The notes beneath the pieces are model-generated. The model had not been told where the DNA came from and ran no database searches. It saw only the letters and a program-made list of their open reading frames with translations. From assembly GCA_905203995.1 (NCBI GenBank), contig CAJKXZ010000002.1:203239-267238 (forward strand): DNA of 64,000 nucleotides. Direction: 5' to 3'. Source of the stretch: an uncultured Methanomassiliicoccus sp. GTDB lineage: Archaea; Thermoplasmatota; Thermoplasmata; Methanomassiliicoccales; Methanomassiliicoccaceae. The position numbers and the translations under genes were made by a program. Of this stretch, positions 32,135 to 41,438 are shown piece after piece (position 1 is the stretch's first letter; the number at the start of each line of letters is the position of its first letter).

Positions 32135-33313
32135 TTATTCTCTTTTGATAATCATTGAAACTGCATTACCGCCGCCAAGGCACAAGGTAACCAGCCCTGT
32201 ATCTTTTTGACACTTATGCAATGCATGAATCAATGAAACTAGCACTCTAGCACCAGAACAACCGATGGGATGTCCGATAGCTACTGCGCCTCCATTGATG
32301 TTGAACTTTTCATCTGGAACTTCAAGAGTTTTCTTAACTGCCACAGAAGCAGTTGCAAAGGCTTCGTTGTGCTCGAAAAGGTCGATGTCGTCAATAGACA
32401 TGCTATTTCTTTTAAGCAATGTTTGAGTGGTAGAAATTGGAGCTTCCATGATCCACTCAGGCTTAGTTCCACCAGTATTGTAATCCAATATAGAGGCCAT
32501 AATATTAAGACCCTTCTCTTCTGCATACTTTCTGGAGGTTACTACGACCGCTGCTGCCCCGTCACTTATCTGGGAAGCATTTCCTGCGGTAACAATGCCG
32601 TCTTTTTTGAAGGCTGGTTTGAGTTTAGAAAGTGCCTCCATAGAGATGTCTGGCCTTATTCCTTCATCTGTTTTAAACTCAAATTCGCCTTTTTTATTCT
32701 TGATTACTACTGGAACAATCTCCTGCGAGAAAGAACCATTTTGAGTGGCTGCATTTGCTTTGATATGGCTTTGATATGAAAGCTCATCAGCTTGCTCACG
32801 GGTGACGTTAAAACGTTCTGCTACAATTTCTGCAGTTATACCCATATGAGCATCTGTCGAAGCGTCCCATAAACCATCATGAACAAGATGATCTATAATT
32901 TTAGAGTCGCCCAACCGATAACCGAATCTGCCTTCAGTAAGCAGATACGGAGCGGAGCTCATACTTTCCATTCCCCCGGCGACGATTGCTTCGTGCTCGC
33001 CTACTCGGATGGAATTTGCTGCCAGCATAATTGATTTGAGACCTGATCCACAGATTTTATTGACGTTTAACGAACCGATTTCAACAGGTAAGCCAGCAGT
33101 CAATGCAGCCTGTCGAGCAGCATTCTGACCTGTTCCTGCCGATAAGACGATACCCATAATGCATTCTTGGATATCAGTCGGTTCTAATGAGGCTCTTTTT
33201 ACAGCTTCGCTGATTACTGTTGCTCCTAACTGGGGAGCGGAGATGCCCTTTAAAGCCCCTCCCAATTTGCCTACCGCCGTTCGAGTCGCACTGACAATTA
33301 CTGCTTCATTCAT
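32135..33313 (-). CDS. Acetyl-CoA acetyltransferase (thiolase), bacterial-type
   Basis: Condenses two acetyl-CoA to acetoacetyl-CoA or runs in reverse. The catalytic residues are Cys88 (NKICGSGLKS), His348 (AIGHPIGCSG) and Cys378 (LCLGGGNA), nearly the positions of the Zoogloea biosynthetic thiolase. 392 residues. Archaea usually use a different thiolase paired with a DUF35 protein and HMG-CoA synthase. This copy looks like the bacterial AtoB/PhbA type and stands alone, so lateral gain is likely. It could start the mevalonate route or a four-carbon acyl pathway. A TATA-like TTATTTAAGATAAT lies at 33365-33378. Confidence 0.93.
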   Translation of the reverse strand: MNEAVIVSATRTAVGKLGGALKGISAPQLGATVISEAVKRASLEPTDIQECIMGIVLSAGTGQNAARQAALTAGLPVEIGSLNVNKICGSGLKSIMLAANSIRVGEHEAIVAGGMESMSSAPYLLTEGRFGYRLGDSKIIDHLVHDGLWDASTDAHMGITAEIVAERFNVTREQADELSYQSHIKANAATQNGSFSQEIVPVVIKNKKGEFEFKTDEGIRPDISMEALSKLKPAFKKDGIVTAGNASQISDGAAAVVVTSRKYAEEKGLNIMASILDYNTGGTKPEWIMEAPISTTQTLLKRNSMSIDDIDLFEHNEAFATASVAVKKTLEVPDEKFNINGGAVAIGHPIGCSGARVLVSLIHALHKCQKDTGLVTLCLGGGNAVSMIIKRE

Positions 33314-33489
33314 TAGATCCCTTTGAGACGTTGAGGATTGTCATCCCTTGTAACACGCCACGCAATATTATCTTAAATAACTGTCGGTGACTTATCTCGT
33401 CAATAAACGATGATCGAGTCTTTTAAAATTAACTTTATGCAAAAGAACGAAGAATTCTTGGGTATGAAAATAGCATCCAGTATTGATAT

Positions 33490-34776
33490 TTATTCAAGAT
33501 TGCATCTTTTTAAAGGTTTGGAAAGATGTCTTCTTGAACAAACAGGCGGCTCATACCAACCTACAGAGATTGTTCTAGCTTCTTCCTCCATTACTACGTC
33601 ATTTGACTTAGTACCGCATTTTTTGCAACGGTAACCCTGACCTGCCCCGATTGACCTCATCGATCGGCCACATTTGGCACATCGGGGATTAGCCGTTTTA
33701 ATCAGCGATTTGGCCAAAGAAATTACCTGCAGCTTTTCGATGTTGAGGGTTCGGGGAGTTTCGCGGAGCTCACCAAAAATTTTTACTCGGTCGCCTGGCC
33801 TCAGGGCTCTGATCACTTTACGAAAATCTTTAGAAGGTTCATAAGCCGCACATTCTAGCTTTTCACCAACATCCACTACAATGATCACATGTCCGCCTTG
33901 AACGGTACTAGGAAAAGAAGCGATGGTCCCCTCGAGGGCATAAGAAGAATTTGGTTGAAGGACGGAAGAATCATAGATTACATGATCATCAGTACCTTGA
34001 TTGCTCTGATAGATTAACCAACGATCGACATTTTCAGAGTGAATGTGCTCTCGAACTTTTAAGAGATCTTCATAAGAATCACCGCGGACACCATAGAGAA
34101 TTGGACAGGAAGTATTGGGGACAATGGCCGGTTTCGCCAAAACTTCGTCAAAATTATTGAATGTTGAAGGAAAAAGCGTGTCTAATTGTCTAACATCCTC
34201 TGCATCGACGTATCTTTGCGTTCCCCACTTTACACGCTCCCGGTAGGCAAGAATTTCATAAGTATAATCATCAGGAACCCAGGAGATGGAGGCTGCGGCC
34301 CCGATGATCCCCCGCCCTTTGTTTATTTGAAAAAGTCGGTGGTCCATATTCAGATACGAAATTACCTCCTCTTTGGAGATTATTCTGTGGACGGCCTTTT
34401 CATATAAGGACGGATGCGGGGTTTCTTTACAGACCACTAGACCGGGATCGGCATGGTCGGTCTGTGACCACTCTTTTACCAGCTCCACAGAACGATGGAA
34501 GACCTCATCCATCTCTGGCTCTTCTTCCAGAGTTTCATAACAAAAAATCTCACGGTTGGCAATGTTGCCGATGTATTGGCGTTTACCAGATCCTTTTCCT
34601 ACACGAATACAAAGTGCACCATTCCCTCTTGTTTTCCAAGGAACTGCTGGGTTTAAACGTACTAGTCTGGGAAACCCAATCAGATCCAAATCATCGAGGG
34701 CACGGATCAATTCTGTTGCAAGAAAAGTCGTGCACATCCATGTAGAGGAATCTGTATCGTCTACAGCCACATACAT
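33490..34776 (-). CDS. tiaS: tRNA(Ile2) 2-agmatinylcytidine synthetase TiaS
   Basis: Archaeal enzyme that attaches agmatine to C34 of tRNA-Ile(CAU) so it reads AUA. The N-terminal catalytic domain starts YVAVDDTDSSTWMCTTFLA and has RLNPAVPWKTRGNGAL. The middle has RGIIGAAASISW and ILYGVRGDSYEDLL, followed by an OB-fold (about 280-360). A zinc ribbon lies at the C-terminus (CAKCGRSMRS...YRCKKCGTKS). 428 residues is the expected size. Assignment is firm. Confidence 0.95.
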   Translation of the reverse strand: MYVAVDDTDSSTWMCTTFLATELIRALDDLDLIGFPRLVRLNPAVPWKTRGNGALCIRVGKGSGKRQYIGNIANREIFCYETLEEEPEMDEVFHRSVELVKEWSQTDHADPGLVVCKETPHPSLYEKAVHRIISKEEVISYLNMDHRLFQINKGRGIIGAAASISWVPDDYTYEILAYRERVKWGTQRYVDAEDVRQLDTLFPSTFNNFDEVLAKPAIVPNTSCPILYGVRGDSYEDLLKVREHIHSENVDRWLIYQSNQGTDDHVIYDSSVLQPNSSYALEGTIASFPSTVQGGHVIIVVDVGEKLECAAYEPSKDFRKVIRALRPGDRVKIFGELRETPRTLNIEKLQVISLAKSLIKTANPRCAKCGRSMRSIGAGQGYRCKKCGTKSNDVVMEEEARTISVGWYEPPVCSRRHLSKPLKRCNLE

Positions 34777-34855
34777 ACATGGCGGATGTTCAAATGAGTA
34801 TGAATGTATTGCGCTAAGAGATGTTCAAAAATACCTGCAGAGTATTGCATGAGCC

Positions 34856-35428
34856 ATGGACTACAATCGTGAGATTGTCATTACTGAATGCCCGGAAGTC
34901 TATCCTCCTGCGGAAGACACTTTCCTCTTGTTAGATGCCCTTGAAGATTGTACAAATCTCAAAGTGCTGGAGATGGGCTGCGGAACAGGATTAATTAGCT
35001 GTCATCTTGCCTACAATGGAGCACATCTCACGGCAGTAGATATAAATCCCCAGGCGGTGAAATGCACAAAAAATAATCTAAAGAATAATCAATTAGACGG
35101 GCAGGTAATAAACAGCGATTTATTTCAACAGATAGACGGCTGTTTTGATTTATTGATCTTTAATCCGCCTTACTTATCCGCCGAAGAAGAAGGACTGGGC
35201 ATGATTGAAAAAGCCTGGGCTGGCGGCCCTACCGGCACCGAAGTACTTGCCAAGTTTATGGAGCAGGGCCGAGAGCATTTATCTTCTCAAGGAAAAATAA
35301 TTGTCTTGCTTTCCTCAGAAATGGATCACGAGTCTTTAGAAAAGACACTTGCAAAGTTTACACGCCACAAATTAAAAACACGAAGATGCTTTTTTGAAGA
35401 ACTCTGGGTAGAAGAATTACGACCTTAA
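34856..35428 (+). CDS. HemK2/Mtq2-like class I methyltransferase
   Basis: 190-residue S-adenosylmethionine-dependent methyltransferase. It opens EVYPPAEDTFLLLDAL, typical of the HemK2/PrmC-like archaeal family. The SAM site is VLEMGCGTGLISCHLA, the acidic ribose contact is AVDINPQAV, and the catalytic NPPY is in LIFNPPYLS (residues about 102-105). NPPY enzymes methylate amide nitrogens; the archaeal and eukaryotic relatives act on the glutamine of the GGQ motif in release factor 1. That target is likely but not certain here. The stop shares TTAA with the convergent membrane protein gene. Confidence 0.85.
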   Translation: MDYNREIVITECPEVYPPAEDTFLLLDALEDCTNLKVLEMGCGTGLISCHLAYNGAHLTAVDINPQAVKCTKNNLKNNQLDGQVINSDLFQQIDGCFDLLIFNPPYLSAEEEGLGMIEKAWAGGPTGTEVLAKFMEQGREHLSSQGKIIVLLSSEMDHESLEKTLAKFTRHKLKTRRCFFEELWVEELRP

Positions 35429-35748
35429 GCAGAAAGGAGGGAAATGCTCCCGCCAATCGAAGTTAAAACAGAACCAATTAAGAATCCCCCTCCAGCAAAA
35501 AACATAGTAATCACTGCCACTGAAAGAAGCAGCACCGATTGCGATAATTTATAAGTTTTATAAATTAAAAAACTAAGACAAATTGCGATTAAGCCCATCA
35601 GGATTACAAACAATCCATAAAAAATCGTATAATCTGAAGCGGCGTCTGAAAGCAGAGGGACTAATGTCATAAGTAGTCCTTGCAAAAGAATGATGATCCC
35701 GCCGCCTAAGGCCATCGCGGCAGGAAAGATGTTCTTTTCTCCATCCAC
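35425..35748 (-). CDS. Small membrane protein with four predicted TM helices
   Basis: 107 residues and four hydrophobic segments: about 6-28 (IFPAAMALGGGIIILLQGLL), 38-60 (TIFYGLFVILMGLIAICLSF), 68-90 (SQSVLLLSVAVITMFFAGGG) and the tail. No charged catalytic residues stand out. The start is GTG 35748, directly after an in-frame TAA, and has no convincing ribosome-binding site. Family and function are not recognised. It overlaps the methyltransferase stop by 4 bp. Confidence 0.6.
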   Translation of the reverse strand: MDGEKNIFPAAMALGGGIIILLQGLLMTLVPLLSDAASDYTIFYGLFVILMGLIAICLSFLIYKTYKLSQSVLLLSVAVITMFFAGGGFLIGSVLTSIGGSISLLSA

Positions 35749-35800
35749 ACCTTATTGAAGATAGAGTAATGGAGAAAAGTATTGGGTGCTGATTAAACGG

Positions 35801-37660
35801 TCATCCCAAAAATTTCTCAATTTCTTGCTTAAGAAGTTCGCTTGCTTGTTTACCGTCAATCTTACCTCTCATCTCCGCCATAAGGGGACCCATTAAAGGA
35901 CCGACCGCTGCCAAACCTTTAGCTTTTACAAAATCAGCACGTTCGGAAACGATCTTCGCCACAATTTTTGCAGCGTCGTCAACCGTTATCAGAGATTTAC
36001 CTGCTTCATCGATTGCGGACTCAACGGTATTCCCAGCAATAATCGATTTTAAGATCTCCGGAATGGCATCTTTGGCGAATTTGTTGTTGCTTAAACATTC
36101 AAAAATCGTGCAGAAGATTTCATCGGTTATGCAAGAGACATCATTTCCATCCCGCTCAAGTTCAGGCAGTGTGGAAAGCAAGGTCCTTGCCGCTACAGAA
36201 GATAATTCCAAAGTAGAGGAAACTTTCTCAAAGACCTCGTCTTTACCTTCCCTGACTAACTGAGTTGATTGCTGAATGTGGATCGAATATTGTGTAGCAA
36301 TACGTTCTGCTTTCTCTACAGGCAGTTCAGGAAGATTTGCAAGAATCTTTGCCATTTTGTCATGACCGATCTCAATTGGCGGTACATCAGTTTCCGGATA
36401 CATTCTGGCCGCTCCAGGCAGAGGTCGAGAATAAACACTGGTTCCATCTGGTTTGGGATCCCTCGTCTCTTCTGGTACACCTTCCAGAGCCATGTTGGCA
36501 CGTTTCACCGCAGCAACTATCGCTGCTGAGGCTTTTTTCTCCTCATCGGCACACAGTGCAAAGGCGTCTTCAGGAGATAGTTGGAGTTTTGCTCTTACAA
36601 GATCGACATACTCCTGAGTTATACCATAATTAGGAAGTTCATCGGAGTGGAAAATTCCGGCTACCCCTTTTGTTTTAGCATAACCGGCCATTTCCGCACC
36701 CAGTCTGAGTGAAGAATCAGGAGATTTCATAACTCCCGAAAATCCCGGAAGAGCTACGGCAAAAACCTTACCTTTCTTCTTGAGTGCTCCAGCAATTATC
36801 TTAGATCCACAGTCCTTAAACTCTGCGGTTAAATCAAGATATGATTCGGAAGCCGGTTTTGTCTTCCGCTCATGTAATATATCTTTAATTTTTAATAAGG
36901 ATTTTTGTCTATCGGCTTCGTTTTGGACGTAGAGCGGAAGCATCCGCAGTTCTTGAACACCTTTAATCTCAACCCTCGCACCTCCCGGAATTGAGATGTT
37001 GAGATCTTCCCGAATTGTACCAATTCCACGTTTAACTTTACGAGTGGCACGCATTATCGAACCCAAGGCAAAAGCAACCTCTTTTACTTCTTCAGCCGAG
37101 TGCATGTCTGGGCCAGTGGCGATTTCAATTAGGGGTATACCAAGACGATCTAATCTGTAAGTAATCTCACCATCTTTAGTCTCAACTTTTCTTGCGGCAT
37201 CTTCTTCTAAACAGAAAGTAGGTATTGATATTTTTTTACCATTTAAGTCTAAATATCCATCCATGGCAATCATGGCAGTACGCTGGAATCCAGAAGTATT
37301 GCTGCCATCAACCACTATTTTACGCATAAAGTGAACTTCATCAACCGGTTGAGCGTTAAGTAATGCGGCAACGGTAAGTACGATGTCAAGCGCATCCTTA
37401 TTAGCGCCATGCGGCGGTTCTTCATCAGCATCGACTAAACAGGATGCTCCTTCTGGTGCTTGATAGATAAAACGTAGTTTCTTCTCCGCCTGCATCAAAG
37501 CTGCGCGGTCGATCTCACCCAATTCTGATTGAACTGGACGAAGTCTGCGGAAGAAAGATTTTCCTTCAATGTCAACAAGCGCAGTGGGGCAATCACAGAA
37601 TAATTTTTTTGTGTCTAACTGTTGATGAATTTCAATACCACAAACAATTTCATCACTCAT
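35801..37660 (-). CDS. gatE: Glutamyl-tRNA(Gln) amidotransferase subunit E
   Basis: Kinase and tRNA-binding subunit of the archaeal GatDE complex, which converts Glu-tRNA(Gln) to Gln-tRNA(Gln). The chain starts MSDEIVCGIEIHQQLDTKKL and contains FCDCPT, the GAD-type insertion in the middle and a YqeY-like helical tail (KGLAAVGPLMGPLMAEMRGK). I start at ATG 37660 because GGAGGGAAATCA precedes it; the 10-residue extension to 37690 is unsupported. 619 residues is normal. Its start overlaps the gatD stop by 8 bp. Confidence 0.96.
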   Translation of the reverse strand: MSDEIVCGIEIHQQLDTKKLFCDCPTALVDIEGKSFFRRLRPVQSELGEIDRAALMQAEKKLRFIYQAPEGASCLVDADEEPPHGANKDALDIVLTVAALLNAQPVDEVHFMRKIVVDGSNTSGFQRTAMIAMDGYLDLNGKKISIPTFCLEEDAARKVETKDGEITYRLDRLGIPLIEIATGPDMHSAEEVKEVAFALGSIMRATRKVKRGIGTIREDLNISIPGGARVEIKGVQELRMLPLYVQNEADRQKSLLKIKDILHERKTKPASESYLDLTAEFKDCGSKIIAGALKKKGKVFAVALPGFSGVMKSPDSSLRLGAEMAGYAKTKGVAGIFHSDELPNYGITQEYVDLVRAKLQLSPEDAFALCADEEKKASAAIVAAVKRANMALEGVPEETRDPKPDGTSVYSRPLPGAARMYPETDVPPIEIGHDKMAKILANLPELPVEKAERIATQYSIHIQQSTQLVREGKDEVFEKVSSTLELSSVAARTLLSTLPELERDGNDVSCITDEIFCTIFECLSNNKFAKDAIPEILKSIIAGNTVESAIDEAGKSLITVDDAAKIVAKIVSERADFVKAKGLAAVGPLMGPLMAEMRGKIDGKQASELLKQEIEKFLG

Positions 37661-38948
37661 TGATTTCCCTCCTGCTTGAGATTTCACCACGAAGATTAGT
37701 TTTCATTAATTCAGAAACTTTTTCCTGGTCCTGTGTCTGAGCAAGAACCCACATTAGTTTGACATACGCGGTTTCGGGCAGCATATCTTCACCAGGAATT
37801 ACTCCTGCCGAAATCAGATCTCTACCGGAGTCATACACATTCAGATTAGTGCGACCATTTAGGCACTGCGAGGTCATAACGACGAAGGTACCTCCATCGA
37901 TTGCTGAACGGATTTCTTTTGCGAAGTCTGATGAAACATGTCCTAAACCGGTTCCCGCAATTACCACTCCTGCAGATTCATGAAGAACATTTTTGAACAG
38001 TGAAGGGCTCATTCCCGGAAAATACTGGAGAAGTGAAACGTTTGTCTCCATTTCTGTTTTAGCAACTGCTTTCGCCTGTGTCTTTTTATGATAGGGTGCA
38101 TGGAATTCAATACTGCCTTCAAAATCAACAGTGGCGACGACGGGTGCGTTTATGCTCTTAAATGCGTCTCGGCGTGAAGTATGCATTTTTCGAACTTTAG
38201 TTCCCCTGTGGACAGCCGCAGAAGCATCTGACGATGATGAGTGCATGAGAGCAAAGACTTCTGCTGCATCAGTGTCGACGGCGAAGCGGGCAGCAGAGAC
38301 AAGATTAGTGTATGCGTCTGAAGAAGGCCGATCAGAAGATCTTTGCGCTCCCACCAACAATACTGGCTTGGGTGTGTCGCCGAGCATAAATGACAATGCT
38401 GCGGAAGTATAACCTAGTGTGTCAGTACCATGAGGTACGATACACCCTTCCACTCCTTCGTTAATTCTATCAACTACTGCTTCTGCAATCATTTGCCAGT
38501 TTTCTACCTTCATATTCTCAGAGAAGATGGAGAAAAGAACCTCAGCACGGGCATCACAAATGTCTTTTATTTCAGGAACAGCGGCAACTAAATCGCCTGC
38601 AGATAAAGCAGGATGAACAGCGCCGGTACGATAGTCAACGTAACTAGCAATTGTTCCACCAGTTCCTAGAACTGAAACCACTTTTCCCTGAGATTTTTGC
38701 TCTGGCCGTGGTTTCTTTTCTTTAACAAGACCTTTAGATATCAGTTTAACAACAGAGGTTTCGGTGACCTTGATGCCAATATTATAACCATTGATTAACT
38801 TGAGGATGATAATATCTTCAAGGCTGAATTCATGATGAGGCATCAGCGTACCAATGTATTCACGCTCACCATTTTTAATAGATAATTTATCGCCTTCGTT
38901 GGCATCTAATCTCTTAAGCAGTTCGGAAATGAAAGATGAGTAACTCAT
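37653..38948 (-). CDS. gatD: Glutamyl-tRNA(Gln) amidotransferase subunit D
   Basis: Asparaginase-like glutaminase subunit of GatDE that releases ammonia for transamidation. An N-terminal SH3-like beta barrel covers about 1-80. The asparaginase domain has LGTGGTIASYVDYRTGAV (catalytic Thr), VPHGTDTLGYTSAAL (second catalytic Thr-Asp) and the lysine region HRGTKVRKMHTSRRDAF. 431 residues is usual. It overlaps gatE and is first in the two-gene operon. Presence of GatDE means glutamine is charged indirectly in this organism. Confidence 0.96.
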   Translation of the reverse strand: MSYSSFISELLKRLDANEGDKLSIKNGEREYIGTLMPHHEFSLEDIIILKLINGYNIGIKVTETSVVKLISKGLVKEKKPRPEQKSQGKVVSVLGTGGTIASYVDYRTGAVHPALSAGDLVAAVPEIKDICDARAEVLFSIFSENMKVENWQMIAEAVVDRINEGVEGCIVPHGTDTLGYTSAALSFMLGDTPKPVLLVGAQRSSDRPSSDAYTNLVSAARFAVDTDAAEVFALMHSSSSDASAAVHRGTKVRKMHTSRRDAFKSINAPVVATVDFEGSIEFHAPYHKKTQAKAVAKTEMETNVSLLQYFPGMSPSLFKNVLHESAGVVIAGTGLGHVSSDFAKEIRSAIDGGTFVVMTSQCLNGRTNLNVYDSGRDLISAGVIPGEDMLPETAYVKLMWVLAQTQDQEKVSELMKTNLRGEISSRREINE

Positions 38949-39000
38949 TAGACCGTCACGCCATTGACCTCATCCTTTTTGAACTTCCCCCTTCCGTGGG

Positions 39001-39010
39001 CTATATTTTT
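39001..39010 (+). promoter_or_regulatory. TATA box of purD
   Basis: CTATATTTTT about 35-44 bp before the ATG at 39045. It excludes the longer reading from 38964, which would start upstream of the promoter. Confidence 0.5.
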
Positions 39011-39044
39011 TTACTTAGTTTCCATTGGGGGCTTAGGTTTCACC

Positions 39045-40367
39045 ATGAAAGCATTAGTCGTAGGTGGTGGCGGGCGAGAGAATGCTATCGCTGCAGCTCT
39101 GCATAGGAGTGGGACAGAAGTCTATTCGATCATGAAGAATAACAACCCTGGCATAGCCAAGCTGTCAGTGGAAACAGAACTCATGCCCGAAACGGATACC
39201 GAGCGTGTCGCGCAATTCGCTACCAGCCACGGCATAGACCTGGCAGTGATCGGGCCTGAGGCCCCCCTCGAAGCAGGGCTGGTCGACGTCTTGGAAGATG
39301 AGGGAATCGGCTGTGTAGGGCCAACTAAGGCTGCTGCCCGCCTTGAGACCTCGAAATCTTTTGCGAGGACGATCATGCGCAGGCATAAAGTACCAGGCAA
39401 CCTCGATTTCGCAGCATTCAACGAGTTCAGCCGCGCTAAGGCTTACATAAAAGACTCTAACAAAGACCTAGTTATCAAGCCCATCGGCCTTACTGGTGGG
39501 AAGGGCGTCAAGGTCATGGGCGAACATCTCAAGACCAAGAAAGAGGCCCTGGCATACATAGAGGAAATTTTTAGCAAAAATATCGGCGGCGCCGGTGTGA
39601 TCTTAGAAGAGAAGGCAATCGGTGAGGAGTTTACCCTGCAGGCTTTCTGCGACGGGCGCAGCGTGGTGCCGATGCCTTTGGTGCAAGATCACAAGCGTGC
39701 CTACGACGGAGATGTGGGACCTAACACCGGCGGTATGGGCTCATACACCCTTGAAGACCACCGGATGCCGTTCGTGAGGAACGAGGATTACGAAGCTGCG
39801 CTAGATATTGTCAAGAAAACGGTTGCTGCTATGAGAGCAGAGGGTTGTCCTTACAAAGGAATCCTCTATGGGCAGTTCATGCTGACTGCTGATGGTCCCC
39901 GTGTGATTGAATTCAATGCTCGTTTTGGCGACCCGGAAGCGATGAATGTGCTTTCGGTCCTTTCCTCATCGTTCACCGACATCTGCTCCGGCATTGCCTC
40001 AGGAAGACTAAACGCCGAGCGTGTCTCTTTCGCCAACAAAGCCACAGTCTGCAAATATGTGGTTCCAGAGGGTTACGGTACCGAGCCTAAGGCTGGCCTT
40101 GAGATCAGCATTGATGAAGAAGCCATTGCCCGCGAAGGCGCAATGGTCTACTATGCAATGGTCGACAAGAAAGGCGACAAGATCTTCACCACCACTTCCC
40201 GTGCAGCAGGCGTCGTCGGCATCGCTGATACTCTTGAAGAAGCGGAAGAAAACTGTGAACACGCCCTCAAGCATGTGCAAGGCAGCGCCCTCTTTGTCCG
40301 TCACGACATTGGAAAGGCTGAGCTTGTGCAGAAGCGTATCGACCACATGCAGCAAATCCGAGGGTAA
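39045..40367 (+). CDS. purD: Phosphoribosylamine-glycine ligase (GARS)
   Basis: Second step of purine synthesis, an ATP-grasp enzyme joining glycine to phosphoribosylamine. N-terminal MKALVVGGGGRENAI, GPEAPLEAGLVDVLE, ATP-grasp KPIGLTGGKGVKVMG, PMPLVQDHKRAYDGD and GPNTGGMGSY, then metal site VIEFNARFGDPEAMN. I start at ATG 39045 (440 aa) after the TATA box. Base composition is unlike its neighbours: lines of this gene reach 60-65% GC and use GC-ending codons, while flanking genes are much richer in A+T. That suggests recent acquisition or strong codon selection. Confidence 0.96.
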   Translation: MKALVVGGGGRENAIAAALHRSGTEVYSIMKNNNPGIAKLSVETELMPETDTERVAQFATSHGIDLAVIGPEAPLEAGLVDVLEDEGIGCVGPTKAAARLETSKSFARTIMRRHKVPGNLDFAAFNEFSRAKAYIKDSNKDLVIKPIGLTGGKGVKVMGEHLKTKKEALAYIEEIFSKNIGGAGVILEEKAIGEEFTLQAFCDGRSVVPMPLVQDHKRAYDGDVGPNTGGMGSYTLEDHRMPFVRNEDYEAALDIVKKTVAAMRAEGCPYKGILYGQFMLTADGPRVIEFNARFGDPEAMNVLSVLSSSFTDICSGIASGRLNAERVSFANKATVCKYVVPEGYGTEPKAGLEISIDEEAIAREGAMVYYAMVDKKGDKIFTTTSRAAGVVGIADTLEEAEENCEHALKHVQGSALFVRHDIGKAELVQKRIDHMQQIRG

Positions 40368-40414
40368 TATTATACAAATGCATTAATACCCTCGTGGCTC
40401 TATTATAGGCCCAT

Positions 40415-41041
40415 ATGAAAAACTTGGAAGACGTAGCGAATACAATCGAGTCGAGATTGGAAGAAAAATACCAAGTTAGAGAAATTGCAATCAAATCTGC
40501 AAGAGTGATCACTCGTCTTTCAGGAAGTATCGTGCATGCCATCCATAGCGGTGGCGAAACTTCATTAATGATGCATGAGGCGATTGACGAAACTCATCGT
40601 CTCCGCTCGCTTCTTGATGCATATCCCGAGCTCTGGCATTCCGGCCTTGTAGAAGGCGCTTTGCAAGAGCTGGCCGAAGCTACAATTTTAATTGCCTTGC
40701 TTAATGATGAAGACATTCCCGATCCCGATCATATGGGAATACCGGTTAATGCCTATCTTTTAGGATTGGCTGACACAGTCGGCGAACTGCGACGTTTCGC
40801 TCTCGAAAAATTAAGAGAAGGAAAGCCAGAAGAGTCCGCTAAATATCTGGATATCATGGAAGAGATCTTCCAAATGATTATGATGTTTGATTATCCAGAT
40901 GCCTTAATTTCCATAAGACGTAAACAAGACATTGCTCGTTCATTGCTAGAAAAAACAAGAGGAGATGTTGCCGTCGCCCTTAATTCTGCACGGCTGCAGA
41001 ACAAGCTCGACAGCTTATCTCAAAAAATGGATCAGAAATAA
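40415..41041 (+). CDS. Translin-family protein
   Basis: 208-residue, almost all-helical protein. IAIKSARVITRLSGSIVHAIHSG, read here as SARVITRLSGSIVHAIHSGG, and LQELAEATILIALL with LLGLADTVGELRRFALEKLR fit the translin/TRAX fold. Eukaryotic translin and TRAX form RNA-binding octamers with nuclease activity. Archaeal relatives form similar shells and some have endoribonuclease activity. Acidic residues in EALQELAEAT and GLADTVGELRRF may bind metal. The ATG at 40415 follows GGCCCAT without a good ribosome-binding site. The 3' end overlaps trxA by 10 bp. Confidence 0.85.
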   Translation: MKNLEDVANTIESRLEEKYQVREIAIKSARVITRLSGSIVHAIHSGGETSLMMHEAIDETHRLRSLLDAYPELWHSGLVEGALQELAEATILIALLNDEDIPDPDHMGIPVNAYLLGLADTVGELRRFALEKLREGKPEESAKYLDIMEEIFQMIMMFDYPDALISIRRKQDIARSLLEKTRGDVAVALNSARLQNKLDSLSQKMDQK

Positions 41042-41355
41042 TTATTCATCCATGACTCAATTTCATTTTCAGGCATCAAGCCTACGCTCTGAGTTACAAA
41101 TTCACCGTCTTTGAATAGTAACAAAGTAGGGATTGCAGAAATTCCGTATTTTGCTGAGATCACGGGATTTTCATCAACGTTGACTTTAGCAAAGGTCACG
41201 TTTCCTGCATGTTTGACGGCGAGTTTGTCAATAATTGGCCCCATCATCCGGCAAGGTCCACACCAAGGTGCCCAGCAATCAATGACTAATTTAGAATTAT
41301 TCTTGGCAACTTCTTCAAAGTTATCTTGTGAAATTTCAATTGCATTTTCAGACAT
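41032..41355 (-). CDS. trxA: Thioredoxin
   Basis: 107-residue redox protein with the active site CWAPWCGPCRM (Cys32 and Cys35) and the cis-proline in ISAIPTLLLF. It keeps the family length and a buried aspartate (VIDCWA). It would reduce protein disulfides and could feed the peroxiredoxin at 9348. Thioredoxin reductase is not in the window. The ATG at 41355 is about 25 bp after a TATA-like ATATACTG. It converges on the translin gene with a 10-bp overlap. Confidence 0.95.
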   Translation of the reverse strand: MSENAIEISQDNFEEVAKNNSKLVIDCWAPWCGPCRMMGPIIDKLAVKHAGNVTFAKVNVDENPVISAKYGISAIPTLLLFKDGEFVTQSVGLMPENEIESWMNNYF

Positions 41356-41404
41356 TGGTTTAGAATAAAGATCAAACAGTATATACCATTAGTCCCTGAG
41401 TCCA

Positions 41405-41432
41405 GGAAAAATAAAAGGAAAAAGGAAAAGGT
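41405..41432 (-). terminator. T-tract terminator after the small surface protein gene
   Basis: On the minus strand just past the stop of the 41439 gene: CCTTTTCCTTTTTCCTTTTA, followed by TTTTTCC. Successive T-runs are the usual archaeal termination signal. It closes the stt3-surface protein operon. Confidence 0.7.
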
Positions 41433-41438
41433 TTGAGT

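Noticed and set aside
33410..33634. Plus-strand 74-codon frame between thiolase and tiaS
   Set aside because: Most of it is antisense to the zinc ribbon of TiaS; no ribosome-binding site or family likeness. The gap itself shows only the thiolase promoter.
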